Shown here: positions 44,178-54,150 of the stretch, in pieces
How the letters are laid out: each line of letters opens with the position of its first letter
How positions within the stretch are numbered: the stretch's first letter is position 1
NCBI RefSeq assembly: GCF_963678635.1
Contig: NC_087068.1
Span: 5,653,382 to 5,717,381, forward strand
Direction of reading: 5' to 3'
DNA from: Symsagittifera roscoffensis
Lineage: Eukaryota > Xenacoelomorpha > Acoela > Convolutidae
Length of the DNA stretch: 64,000 nucleotides
Notes under the pieces: generated by a model
What the model was told of the DNA's origin: nothing
Database searches by the model: none
The model's input: only the letters and a program-made list of their open reading frames with translations
Translations under genes and position numbers: made by a program

Positions 44178-46448
44178 ATGAGTTTAGACAAGTCAAGGAT
44201 ACCAAAACGAGGTAATAGCTCTAGGAAATTCATACCTGAAAAGCAAAGAAAAACGATGACCGATCCTTTTGTGGATTGGATCAAGCGATCCCGGTCTGAC
44301 AAAAGGGGGACGGTTTCAGGCAGAATGGTTGAAACGAGAAGTCAAAAGACCTCAGAAGAGCGAAGAGAACTGTTAGAAGTGGAGGTCAATACGGACCATA
44401 CCATGAATGACAACCAGGAAGTAAATGAACTGGAAGGGAGAGGCAGAAGGCTGGCGAGTGAATCTACCCCGGTAGAACAAGGCCATGATTTTGCCATTTC
44501 CACCGGGACATTGGATCGAGAAGAGATGTCAGAACTGTCCGACATCTCAACTGAGGTAGCGGCAATGAGAAGATCTCCGACAGACAACACTATGATGGCA
44601 AGCGGAACTGGGAAAGAAACGACATCATCATCGTTCTCAGAAAGAATGAAGAACACCTTCGGAAACATCTTTCCATTCAGCATGGGAGGAGGAGCAGGAA
44701 ACGATGGTGAGTCTCAGGAGGAAGAAGATGAAGAGGAGCAAGGGGACTCTGGATCTCAAGTAAGCCTCAATAGTTCGATCCAGGAGAGTGAAGCACACGT
44801 AGGAAGAGAGACTGGAACAATGGACAAATTTGGTGTAGTGACAACGATAAGCAAGGAGGCAAACACACCAGGCCAGTCAAAAGACTTCGCGATTAGAGCA
44901 AGTTCGGAGCCACAACCTGGTGAGAATAAAACCAGAGGGCTCGGCAACGCGTTAATTGATCCTGAAACAAATAAAGAAGAGATGTTGAAACAGAGGGTCA
45001 AGGCCCGGATCTCGACAAGCACGAAGTTACCTGGGACCGACAGGGTTACACCACCACTAGTGACGCCACTCGTGGATAACGGGGCAGCACTAGAGGAAGC
45101 CTTAAGCAACATAGTGGACAGTTTAGGAGAACAAAACGAGCAAATGTCAATAAGGATGAGTGAACTAGAAAGAGCAGTTCACATTGAGAGGGAAAGGCTG
45201 CGGGAAGAAATAAACCGCAACAGACAAGAAGTTGACAGGAGCGAAAAACGCTTGAAAGAGAGAACGGATGAACACATGACGAGGAACTTGTCGCGAATGA
45301 CAAGAGAGGCGGAACAGAGGGAGTTACGCTTAAGAGCAGACATGGAGAAGTTAAGAATTCAGCAAGAGCAGTCTCTTGGGACTCTTGACACAAAGATAGA
45401 TGCGATGATGGAGAGGCGAACTCAGGCTATCATGGATGGGTTGGACGGGCTACTAAGCAGCAAGAGTGGACCAAAAGAAGGAGAACCGAATTCGGGAGGT
45501 CCCAGCAGGGAACCGAGGGTGAACTTCAATGAACATCAAAAGAGGAAGACGTATGGATCCACTAGAGGCAGGGGCAGTTCATCAGGCTATGCCACAAGGG
45601 ATAATGGAGCATGGGGCCCGAACAGTAGAGCAAGTTCAACGGGGAACAGACAAACCTCTAACGAACGACCAACGCAAAGCACACATGCGACTGGGAGAAG
45701 TGATTCCGGCAACAGGGGGCATGCAAGCCCGAGGAGGAGTCATGTGGGCCAAGCGGGAAGCGCTCACGGTGATTCGGACTGTAGGGATGCACCGCACACA
45801 GAGCCTTCGACGAGGTGTGAGGACACTCAAACGGGACACTCAAGGGATGCTACTGCAATGGCCACGGCATTTGAACCCCTGAACAGGTCTCTGGAGACAT
45901 TCCTCACGAGGTTATCTAAAACCAATGAACGCAGTGAGAAGTCCAGAAGAGTCTTTAAGAAGCCAAGATGCTACAAAGACGAATCTGATGGCTGTATTGA
46001 TACCTGGATAGAGGTAATGAAGCTGCATTTCGAGGAAGAGGACTTGTCTGAGAGACAAGAATGCAGCGCGCTCACCAGCAACTTAGAAGGGACAGCCCTG
46101 AACTGTGTCATGGCCAAGAAACAGTATCAACGTGACACTGCAGAGAAAATCTTCGAAATCTTGTTAAACCGTTTCGGATCAGGGGTGCAGGGGCACCAGG
46201 CGATGATGCGCTTCGAGAAACGGAGTCAACGAGAGGATGAAACCATAGACAAGTTTCTCGATGATTTGGAAATGCTGAGAAGACGCAGCCAACCGGATGA
46301 GTCAAACCGAAGGATGAACCTGGCCGTAGCCTCAAAATTCATCGATGGTGTGAAAAATGATGAACTTCGTACGAAGCTAGCAACGCATTACACACCACTA
46401 TCAACTAATGCGCCAACACCGGAGGAGTTGAGGCTCAAATCAAAATAG
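44178..46448 (+). CDS. gag: Copy 3 Gag polyprotein
   Basis: 756 codons from an ATG with no stop before 46446. Basic N-terminus (MSLDKSRIPKRG), acidic Ser/Glu-rich region to residue ~300, coiled coil at about 304-419 (Glu/Arg-rich heptads), Gly/Ser/Arg-rich spacer (480-575), and the gag core at about 594-756 (CIDTWIEVMKLHF, AEKIFEILLNRFG). The core matches the Ty3/Gypsy retrotransposon gag family. Gag would form cytoplasmic particles around the element RNA. The frame closes at TAG (46446-46448), and the same frame continues through the CCHC knuckles. Copy 2 has a Glu codon there, so the TAG is more likely a nonsense mutation than a readthrough signal. Confidence 0.9.
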   Translation: MSLDKSRIPKRGNSSRKFIPEKQRKTMTDPFVDWIKRSRSDKRGTVSGRMVETRSQKTSEERRELLEVEVNTDHTMNDNQEVNELEGRGRRLASESTPVEQGHDFAISTGTLDREEMSELSDISTEVAAMRRSPTDNTMMASGTGKETTSSSFSERMKNTFGNIFPFSMGGGAGNDGESQEEEDEEEQGDSGSQVSLNSSIQESEAHVGRETGTMDKFGVVTTISKEANTPGQSKDFAIRASSEPQPGENKTRGLGNALIDPETNKEEMLKQRVKARISTSTKLPGTDRVTPPLVTPLVDNGAALEEALSNIVDSLGEQNEQMSIRMSELERAVHIERERLREEINRNRQEVDRSEKRLKERTDEHMTRNLSRMTREAEQRELRLRADMEKLRIQQEQSLGTLDTKIDAMMERRTQAIMDGLDGLLSSKSGPKEGEPNSGGPSREPRVNFNEHQKRKTYGSTRGRGSSSGYATRDNGAWGPNSRASSTGNRQTSNERPTQSTHATGRSDSGNRGHASPRRSHVGQAGSAHGDSDCRDAPHTEPSTRCEDTQTGHSRDATAMATAFEPLNRSLETFLTRLSKTNERSEKSRRVFKKPRCYKDESDGCIDTWIEVMKLHFEEEDLSERQECSALTSNLEGTALNCVMAKKQYQRDTAEKIFEILLNRFGSGVQGHQAMMRFEKRSQREDETIDKFLDDLEMLRRRSQPDESNRRMNLAVASKFIDGVKNDELRTKLATHYTPLSTNAPTPEELRLKSK

Positions 46449-48690
46449 TATCTTTTGTTGAAACCTCCTTCGAGATCTGGATATTACAAGAACAATTATG
46501 GCAATTTTAACAACGGACCAGCAAAGCAAGGGAACAATTGGTACAAATCGAGGGATGATATGGACAAGAGACGTTCTTGTGCTAATTGCAGTTCAACAGA
46601 CCATCATGTGTCAGCATGCCCAGCTTACAAACAAGGCATGAAAGCAATAGGCTTTAGCCTCGAGGACGAAGATGCGTCAGAGTTGGATCATGAGGATTTC
46701 ATGAGAGGAGTAATTGCGAAATTCGGCCCGAGGTGTTTCTTTTGTAACTTGGAAGGTCATTTTAAATCAGATTGTCCGCAATTCTGGGATGCAGTGGCAG
46801 ACATCAAGCATCCAAGACATGAAGAAGCTTTGTCAGGAGTGAAAGCCAGCAAGGCTCGACTTTTGAGTGAAGCGGAGGCACGCAGAAAGGATAAACCTCA
46901 AGAGCTGGTGGCAAAGAAGATGCAAGCGGTAACAGAGGAAGCACGTGAACCGGAACCAGCAACTGCGGCCGATGACTTCAAAATCGATTATAGGGCAGCT
47001 GCGAGGGATGCTATAAATAGAGTACAGCAGGAACTAGTGACGAAAGAGATTGAGCAAAAAGTGAAACTCGAGCTGGAGAATGAAAAATTACAGGAGCAAC
47101 TGAACGCCTTTGAAGCAACGGAAGTTGAAGAGGCAAAAGCACCAAGCAGCTTGAGCATGAAACTTAATGTTATCTCTGGTCAGAGGTTCGGTATGGCACC
47201 GCAAGGAAGTAAAATACAGTCGATAATCTCGGTAGCAGGGCATCAGGTAATCAGAAATCTGAGTGAACCGTCTGAGTTCACTTTGATGCATTTGGACACA
47301 TATGCAGACTATCTGAGGCAGATAGAGCCACGCACCGAGTCGAGGGCTGTGAGGGCACTACTGACCACGGGTGGCCCTCGCATGAAGAAACTTCATGGAC
47401 GCTACCTAGAAGTCTATGGGCCGTATCAAGTGATGCTGAACGTGGATGGGATCAGTATCTACACCAGGACTTATGTAACAACAGATGATGACCAAAAAGG
47501 GCAGATCTATTTGGGTGAAGAGGAACTCAAAGTCCGCAGGATAGGCCATGACGCCATGATGGAACAAGACGCGGTACACATTGGATATGAAGCAGATGTG
47601 ACAGCACACCTGCTCGACACCAACGGAACAAAAATCGGAGTCACAGGGCTTCTGGACACAGGAGCGGTGGTGAGTGTGATGCCGATAAAAACTTTGGAAA
47701 GAATGGGCTTCACACGGGAAGATCTGATTCCTACGAACCTCCGACTGGCCGCCACAAATCGAGGAGCCATCTACGTAGCCGGAAGAACACCGATAACGGT
47801 CCTTCACATGGGAGGACGAGACCTTTGGATGAGCTTCCTGGTGGTAGAGAATCTGGACGACGCCGACCAATTCATCTTGGGCAGAGATTTTGTCAGGAAT
47901 TTTGACGTGATGATTGACTTGAACAACGGTCTAATACGGATTAGAAACCCGGACCGAAAGTATGTTAAGAGACCAATTATTAGGATAATAACAGATGAAA
48001 ATAAGGTACCAGTTTTTTTGGATAGAAAAGTAAAGTTACAACCAGGACAAGCTGTAGTAGCAATTTTTAGAATGAGAAATTTAAATTCGTTAAGTGATAG
48101 CAAACAGGTTTGCTTAGTACCGAATCCAAATAGTCAGAGTTCGGTGATTTTAGGCCGGAGCTTCTCGGTAACGCGAAACGGACTGTGTGTCAGTGTGTTG
48201 TTGAACACACTGGACACCACGGTTTCAATCCAGCGTGGAAAGAAGCTTGGCTACGCTTTGCCGATGAGGACCGACTATGAGGAGACACAAAACTTGAAGA
48301 AACATAATGTGAAATACTGTCCTTATCATGCCAATAAAGATAAAATTTTAAAGAGGATTAATGAATTAAAATCTATTCATAAATTGTTTTCAATGAAATC
48401 CGAAACGGACGACGGCTTATCAAGCTGCTCGAATTTTCCGGAACGCCCCTCGTCATACGAACTAGAATCTGACAAACCGGTTTTGCCAGAGATAGAACAT
48501 TTGAAAGGAAAAATAGGTGAGGGAGATTTCGAAAAATTGCGGGACCTCCTAGATCGGAACGCCGAAGTATTTTCAAAACATAAGGCGGACATCGGTTGCT
48601 GTAATTTCGTCGAACACGAAATCGAACTAGAAGAGGGCGCCGTTCCCCATAGGGAAGGCGCAAGGCGAATGACGCCACATAAATCGAAGC
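46449..48690 (+). CDS. Copy 3 nucleocapsid and aspartic protease (5' part of pol)
   Basis: In frame with Gag after the TAG. Two CCHC knuckles start at Cys 46578 (CANCSSTDHHVSAC) and near 46734 (CFFCNLEGHFKSDC). A helical charged linker (46840-47130) is followed by a conserved region of unknown role (KLNVISGQRFGM, HLDTYADYLRQ). The protease has LLDTGA with catalytic Asp at 47655, SVMPI, and FILGRDF near 47874. A connector with ETDDGLSSCSNF follows. The frame is lost by a 1-base deletion near 48689, a few codons before the RT, so 48690-48707 is out of frame. Confidence 0.9.
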
Positions 48691-49620
48691 GTGCCGAGCG
48701 GAAATAGAAATGTTGCTTGAATACGACATGATAGAACCCTCGAAATCGCCGTGGGCTTGCGGGGTAGTCATGGCGGAAAAGAAAGGGGGGCAGCTTAGAT
48801 TTTGTTGCGACTGTCGTTGCTTGAACGCGGTAACGATTAAAGATGCGTACCCGATACCGCGAATAGACGAGAGCCTATCTAAACTTGGTGATGCAAAGTT
48901 CTTCACCACATTGGACTTGGGTTCTGCCTTCTGGCAGGTTCCTCTGCGAAAGAAGGACAGAGAGAAAACCGGATTCGCGTGCGAATTGGGGTTGTACCAG
49001 TGGAAGAGGATGCCCTTCGGCTTGTGCAATGCAACAGCAACTTTTCAAAGGCTGATGGCTCAGGCTTTGACAGGAGTGACCAAAAAGTACGGGAATCTCT
49101 TGATGTGCTACGTGGATGACGTAGTCATAGCGACACCAACCCTGGAGGATCACATTGATCGACTCGATGAGGTCTTCGGATGTATGAAAAGAGCAGGCTT
49201 GAAATGCAAACCATCGAAATGTGAAATCCTTAGGGATTCGATCAAGTACCTGGGAAGAATGGTGGACAGGCATGGTGTGAGGCCAGATCCGGAAGCAGTA
49301 GAAGCAGTGATGACATGGAAAGCTCCTAGAACGGACACACACCTCATGAGCTTCCTAGGGTTTGCCAATTACTACCGAGAATTCATAAAAGGATACGCGG
49401 ACAAGGTGTACCCGATGCAGAAGCTGATGCGCAACAAAGGGAAAAAGTTCGAATGGAACGATGAGGCACAGGTTGCCTTCGAGAACATAAAGCGGGAACT
49501 GTGCGAAGCGCCAGTGCTGGGCATGCCTACAGAAAAGGGCATGTATGTTCTCGACACAGACGCATCGGTGGTGGCCATCTCAGGAATATTGCATCAAGAG
49601 CAAGAATGGAACGGAACATT
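48691..49620 (+). CDS. pol: Copy 3 reverse transcriptase and start of RNase H
   Basis: Open from the frameshift to about 49620. Contains PIPRIDESLSKLGDAKFF, LDLGSAFWQVPL, MPFGLCNATATFQRL, active-site YVDD at 49109-49120, KYLGRMVDRHG, FLGFANYYREF and the first RNase H motif VLDTDASVVAIS near 49548. All RT catalytic Asp residues are visible. A small deletion with frameshift near 49615-49637 removes part of the RNase H strand and moves the rest to another frame. Sequence family: Ty3/Gypsy. Confidence 0.92.
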
Positions 49621-52600
49621 TGTTACGAATGGAACGGCAGCAAAGTCTTGAGTGACACAGAGATGAAATATGGCGCACCAAAAGCAGAAATGTTTGCAGT
49701 AGTCACCTTCGTGGAGAAGTACCGTGCATACTTGGGGAGCGCTCCCTTCAAGTTACGCGTGGACAACAGAGCGTTATCCTGGTTGAAGACCTACTCGATG
49801 GATCAGAGTTATTTTGGTAGATGGATAGTAAGACTGGATGGCTACCATATGATAATCGAACATAGGATGCGTGATAAACACCAGAATGCTGACAGCCTCA
49901 GTAAGAAAACTGAGTTCTATGAAAGATTGGAGCAGAAGCAGGCCAATCAGGCGGAAGTAAAGGAGGGATTCTCGTTTCTGGACAAAGAAACTTATGAAGC
50001 GCTTCCCTTAACGAGATGGTTGGATAAGTCTGGACATCCAATTCCAGGGCATCCTGAATTACCTGTAGAGAAAGCAGCCGAGATAAAGATCCTGTCAAGG
50101 GAGGACCCGGTCCCATTGGATCTGTTGCTGCGCTCGAACCTGGTCCAGCAAGAACTCTCTCGCATGAATATAAACAGCCTCTCATTATTGGATAAAACGG
50201 TGCAAGTCACACCCCAAGTGATGCGGATGCTGGGTGGATTGTTAGAAAGAGAAGTGACCAGAGATAACCCCGAGTGGACAGCAGCAGTGACATCGCTAAC
50301 AGTCAGTGAGAAGGTCAAGATCATGCCGTCCAGACGACAACACGAATACAACGAGATGGATTGTAGGACAATAGTTCAGCAACTAGTATCCTCAATACCC
50401 CAAGAGATTTTAACCAGTACTTCTTACGGACAGAAAGGACAGGAGAGCGGCAAGCAAAAGAAAACTGTCACCTTTGTAGACCGGGATAAAGAGGGTGAAG
50501 TTGTAAAACAAAATCTGCTGCAAGACTATTTGTCCGGGGAGAAGGATAAGGAGAAAAACCAGCGATCACAAGATCAACACCCGGGACAAGTGAATTTGTC
50601 CGGGGAGTCCGAGATAGACGAGAAAATTCCTGATGAGAAACAGGACCTAGAGAACAAGGTTTTGTCCGGGGAGTTCAGATGGATGCGAACGAAATACAGA
50701 CATGATCTGGAGGAGCGTGCAGTCTCCAGCACAACACCTTCGACGGATGATGATTCCCGAAACTCAGGAATGGATACCTATTCCGACAGGAATTCGACCT
50801 CGGGATCGGAACTGTCAGAACTAGCGATACACACGCTACTAGTGGAAACTCGGGCAAAGGACCTGGACAGAGAAGTGTACCAGGATCCTGACAGTGATCG
50901 CTACCTAATACCAAGCGAAAGAGTCTTTGACAACGCAGCGGATGACTTAGAAACAATAGCAGTATCAAAGCGGTCGATGAGCTTATTGCCACAGAAAGAA
51001 GCAGTCAGGACTGATCTTCAACCGTTTCAGCAAGAAACACAACCGTTGGCGAAGATTTGGTGCGTTAAGATGGAAGAAGACAAAAATCAGCCCAACAAGC
51101 TGAATAGTCAGATGAGGGTCATGAAGACGTACTTGAAGGCGAGATACAGACTCTCGGACCTTCTAAGGGCGCAGAGAAATGATCGCATGACAAGCAACCT
51201 AAAAAGGTGGATAGAAAACGGTGCACCTGACAAAGGTGACCTGGAAGAAGACAGCTATAGGATCCTGAGACAATACTTCATGCAGAAGGAGGGGAGATTG
51301 TATATGAACAAGGACGGGATCGTGGCTTGCAGAAGAAGAGAAGAAGACAAGGTCTTATACAAATATAACGCGATAGTGTTGCCGCAACTCTATCAGACAG
51401 AACTATTATTCAGGTCGCATGATCAGATGGGCCATCAAGGGATCGACAAAGTGTATCAGAGGATCCTGAAGCGCTTTGAGTGGCCTGGGATGAAAAAGGC
51501 ATGCGAGAAATGGGTGACAGCATGTCTGTCATGCCAACAGGTCAAGGATCCTAGGAAGTTGCAATCAATTGAGTCGTCTGAATTCAACGAGGTGGTGCAG
51601 ATAGATCACCAGAAGATATGCATGACAGACGGCGGTTACAACCAAGTCTTGGTCATGATAGATCACTTCACGAAGTATGCAGAGGCCGTGCCCTGCATAA
51701 CAGCCTCGGCGGAAGAGACATGCGACCACCTGATCAACACGTGGATAGCAAGACATGGTTGTCCAATGACGTTTCAATCGGATAATGGAACAGCTTTCGT
51801 AGGAGAGCTTACGAAAGAGCTCATGAGACGCTCACAGGTCGCTCAGGCTCACTCCACGACATACCACCCTCAAACGAATGGCTTAGTGGAAAGACAGAAT
51901 AGGACGTTAGTGTCGATGCTGAGGGTATATTGTTCCAGGTACATGACCGATTGGGACAAATACCTTCCACAGGTGATGGGAGCTTATAATAGCACGCAAC
52001 ACTCCACCACTGGGGTCAGTCCACACATGATGCTGACGGGGCACGAGAAGTCTTTACCCTTGACATTCTTCTACCCAGAGTATGAGGGGAAGAAAACATC
52101 TCCACAGGTTTACGTAAGGGATGTGATCAGACGTCAACAGGAGTTGAACGATCTGTGCAGACGAAATACTCAGCAAGCACAGGCAAGGCAAAGGAAAAGA
52201 TTCGACAAGAAAGCAGCTGGCGCAAAAGCTTACTCGGTGGGAGACTATGTATGGGTATTTCAGAACGTTATACCACCGAAAGGGACAAAGAAACTTCTAA
52301 AGAAATGGAGGGGACCCTTCATGATTACGGAGGTGCACCAGGAGGGACGCTTTTATAGACTGAGTACTGGCCGAGCCGCCCACTACGAGAACATCAAGCC
52401 ACACAATCCATCGACAGAAGACTGGTGTATACCTGCAGACATGGAAGAAGGGGATTATCTAATGATTGACCCTGCTTGTGAGGTCAATGAAAAAGGCACC
52501 AGGGAGAAGAACGATGGAAACGAAGTCGTAGAGGAAGGCACGGATACACCATTGGACCTGGATCCAAACGAACAGATCAAAGCGGACGATGAAACCTTGC

Positions 52601-53760
52601 CCTACGCAGAGGAAGATTGGCAGGATTCCGAACAGACAGAGGTTCCAAAGAACATGGAACCAGATCTTCCGTTCACGATGCAGACTCGTCAGAAAGACGG
52701 GACGAGACCAAGAAAGAAATACAATCCTTACGGTGACGACTTTGTAGTGGATAGGATAGATCTAAAGAAAATAGTGGAGGAAGTAGTGGGTTTAGAGGAA
52801 ATAACCGTGTCACAAGACATTGACATAGTCGATGATCACAACGATGAATGGGTTGACGACTGGTCGAAACCCGAGGTGGAGTTCGACGATGAGCAACAGC
52901 AGTCAAATGAACAAGACCTGACGAACCTGCGTGTCTTAGAGTGGCTGAATGAGATGACATCAGACCCTAAAAAGACCAGCGTTACGATTCAAGACGTAGA
53001 TCGTGAAAGCGCGAAATACAATAAGACCGAACGAGATGATCCTTCCTGGGCTGCCCAGGAAGGACAACTTCTCATTCCAGCTTCTAACCTTGACGTGATA
53101 TCCGGTATGCGATCGACGGGGACGCCGATGGATATTTTTGTCCGGGGAGTGGGGGTAGGACTTACCCACACTGAAAACCTGATAACAAAAAAATTGAGAA
53201 TAGCAAGAGAAACAGGAGAGTTAGAAGCAGAAACAGGCAAAGAACCTAAGAAACCTGACATAGGCAGGGTAGTTGAGTCATATTTTAACTTACCAAATGA
53301 ATATTCAAGTAACATAATACTAACAGACAGTGATTTCATACTCACAAACAGAACATGTGCGATAGCAATCACCGCAGACATGAGTTTTAGGACAGCGTTA
53401 GCGGCAGATTTTAAGAGAGAATACAAAAACGTGGAATTCCTTTGGAAGCAAAGACCAGGGATAGGGAGCGTAGCAGCCTTACCTTCGGCGGTGTCGCAGA
53501 TACCGGGAAAGTACTTATGCTTCTTGGTAACGAGGGCGACGGAGAAGCAGCACGTGGACCCAGAAAACCTAGTCTTGTCTTTGACCAGGCTGAGGGACTT
53601 CCTTGTGGAAATGGACGTGAAGGAGCTCTCGCTTCCAGTGTACGATCCAAACAGAGGAAGACTGCATCCTCGGGAATTGTACGCGCTTGTACACGTGATA
53701 TTCTCTGATACAAACATACAAGTATATCTACATAAGAACTATTACTTAAGTATAGGCTGA
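49621..53760 (+). CDS. pol: Copy 3 RNase H (rest), linker, integrase and C-terminal extension
   Basis: Uninterrupted frame to TGA 53758. RNase H continues with KAEMFAVV near 49683 and RVDNRALSW near 49757. A ~480-residue acidic linker (50040-51400) carries three LSGE repeats on PPT-like DNA (50529, 50595, 50661). Integrase: finger HDQMGHQG near 51418 with CLSCQQVK near 51523, core Asp in QIDHQK near 51603, Asp in QSDNGT near 51780, Glu in LVERQN near 51888, GPF module KKWRGPFM near 52303. Then an acidic tail, the FVRGVGVGL tract at 53137-53163, and a macrodomain-like end (separate entry). The integrase core looks intact. Confidence 0.92.
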   Translation, partial: CYEWNGSKVLSDTEMKYGAPKAEMFAVVTFVEKYRAYLGSAPFKLRVDNRALSWLKTYSMDQSYFGRWIVRLDGYHMIIEHRMRDKHQNADSLSKKTEFYERLEQKQANQAEVKEGFSFLDKETYEALPLTRWLDKSGHPIPGHPELPVEKAAEIKILSREDPVPLDLLLRSNLVQQELSRMNINSLSLLDKTVQVTPQVMRMLGGLLEREVTRDNPEWTAAVTSLTVSEKVKIMPSRRQHEYNEMDCRTIVQQLVSSIPQEILTSTSYGQKGQESGKQKKTVTFVDRDKEGEVVKQNLLQDYLSGEKDKEKNQRSQDQHPGQVNLSGESEIDEKIPDEKQDLENKVLSGEFRWMRTKYRHDLEERAVSSTTPSTDDDSRNSGMDTYSDRNSTSGSELSELAIHTLLVETRAKDLDREVYQDPDSDRYLIPSERVFDNAADDLETIAVSKRSMSLLPQKEAVRTDLQPFQQETQPLAKIWCVKMEEDKNQPNKLNSQMRVMKTYLKARYRLSDLLRAQRNDRMTSNLKRWIENGAPDKGDLEEDSYRILRQYFMQKEGRLYMNKDGIVACRRREEDKVLYKYNAIVLPQLYQTELLFRSHDQMGHQGIDKVYQRILKRFEWPGMKKACEKWVTACLSCQQVKDPRKLQSIESSEFNEVVQIDHQKICMTDGGYNQVLVMIDHFTKYAEAVPCITASAEETCDHLINTWIARHGCPMTFQSDNGTAFVGELTKELMRRSQVAQAHSTTYHPQTNGLVERQNRTLVSMLRVYCSRYMTDWDKYLPQVMGAYNSTQHSTTGVSPHMMLTGHEKSLPLTFFYPEYEGKKTSPQVYVRDVIRRQQELNDLCRRNTQQAQARQRKRFDKKAAGAKAYSVGDYVWVFQNVIPPKGTKKLLKKWRGPFMITEVHQEGRFYRLSTGRAAHYENIKPHNPSTEDWCIPADMEEGDYLMIDPACEVNEKGTREKNDGNEVVEEGTDTPLDLDPNEQIKADDETLPYAEEDWQDSEQTEVPKNMEPDLPFTMQTRQKDGTRPRKKYNPYGDDFVVDRIDLKKIVEEVVGLEEITVSQDIDIVDDHNDEWVDDWSKPEVEFDDEQQQSNEQDLTNLRVLEWLNEMTSDPKKTSVTIQDVDRESAKYNKTERDDPSWAAQEGQLLIPASNLDVISGMRSTGTPMDIFVRGVGVGLTHTENLITKKLRIARETGELEAETGKEPKKPDIGRVVESYFNLPNEYSSNIILTDSDFILTNRTCAIAITADMSFRTALAADFKREYKNVEFLWKQRPGIGSVAALPSAVSQIPGKYLCFLVTRATEKQHVDPENLVLSLTRLRDFLVEMDVKELSLPVYDPNRGRLHPRELYALVHVIFSDTNIQVYLHKNYYLSIG
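53281..53757 (+). other. Macrodomain-like C-terminal domain of copy 3 pol
   Basis: About 158 residues ending at the pol stop. The order fits a macro (Appr-1''-processing, Poa1p-like) fold: a Thr-Asp-Ser-Asp turn after a beta strand (IILTDSDFIL), strand AIAITADMSF, helix LAADFKREY, a Gly-rich GIGSVAALP loop, strand KYLCFLVTRAT, helix ENLVLSLTRLRDFLVE, strand ELSLPVYDPNRGRL, helix ELYALVHVIF, and terminal strand IQVYLHK. The LPxx..G-x-L loop before the last helix resembles the PK(I/L)G-GL loop of Poa1p-type domains. Macrodomains bind or remove ADP-ribose. The inference is from pattern only; no catalytic residue is claimed. Confidence 0.5.
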
Positions 53761-54150
53761 GTGAAGTGTGAAAGAGTGTTAGGCCAAAGATTAAGTTGTG
53801 TGTAACATGTGATATGTGTGTTATGTTATGTTATGTGTTAGGTTATTAAGATCATGGGTAAGTAGGGGTTAGTGACCATGAACAACTGAATGACGATCTT
53901 GGGAATAGATCCAAAGTTTGGACTGTCCAATCTTAGGTCGAATTCCAAAAATTTAGAAACCAATTGATTTTAACAAATTTTAGGATAAATATCTTTTTAT
54001 CTGAACTGTTTTAAGCAAATTTTAACGATATATGTTAAGGTGAAACTGACAAGTGTGACATTCGTGATTTCTTTTCTAGATCCTGATTGATCATTTAAAT
54101 TACTCACTTGAGTCAAAGAATCGAATCAAATCAAACTTGAAAAGAATAGA
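53761..54150 (+). other. Copy 3 pol-ORF3 spacer with 3' splice site
   Basis: Non-coding. A TGTTATGTTATGTG run lies near 53818. TTTTCTAG at 54072-54079 is followed by ATCCTGATTGATC, matching copies 1 and 2. The first ATG after it is at 54151. Confidence 0.65.

Noticed and set aside
46446-46448. TAG between Gag and the zinc knuckles as a programmed readthrough site
   Set aside because: Copy 2 has a Glu codon there, the knuckles belong to Gag, and no conserved downstream signal is seen; a nonsense mutation is simpler.
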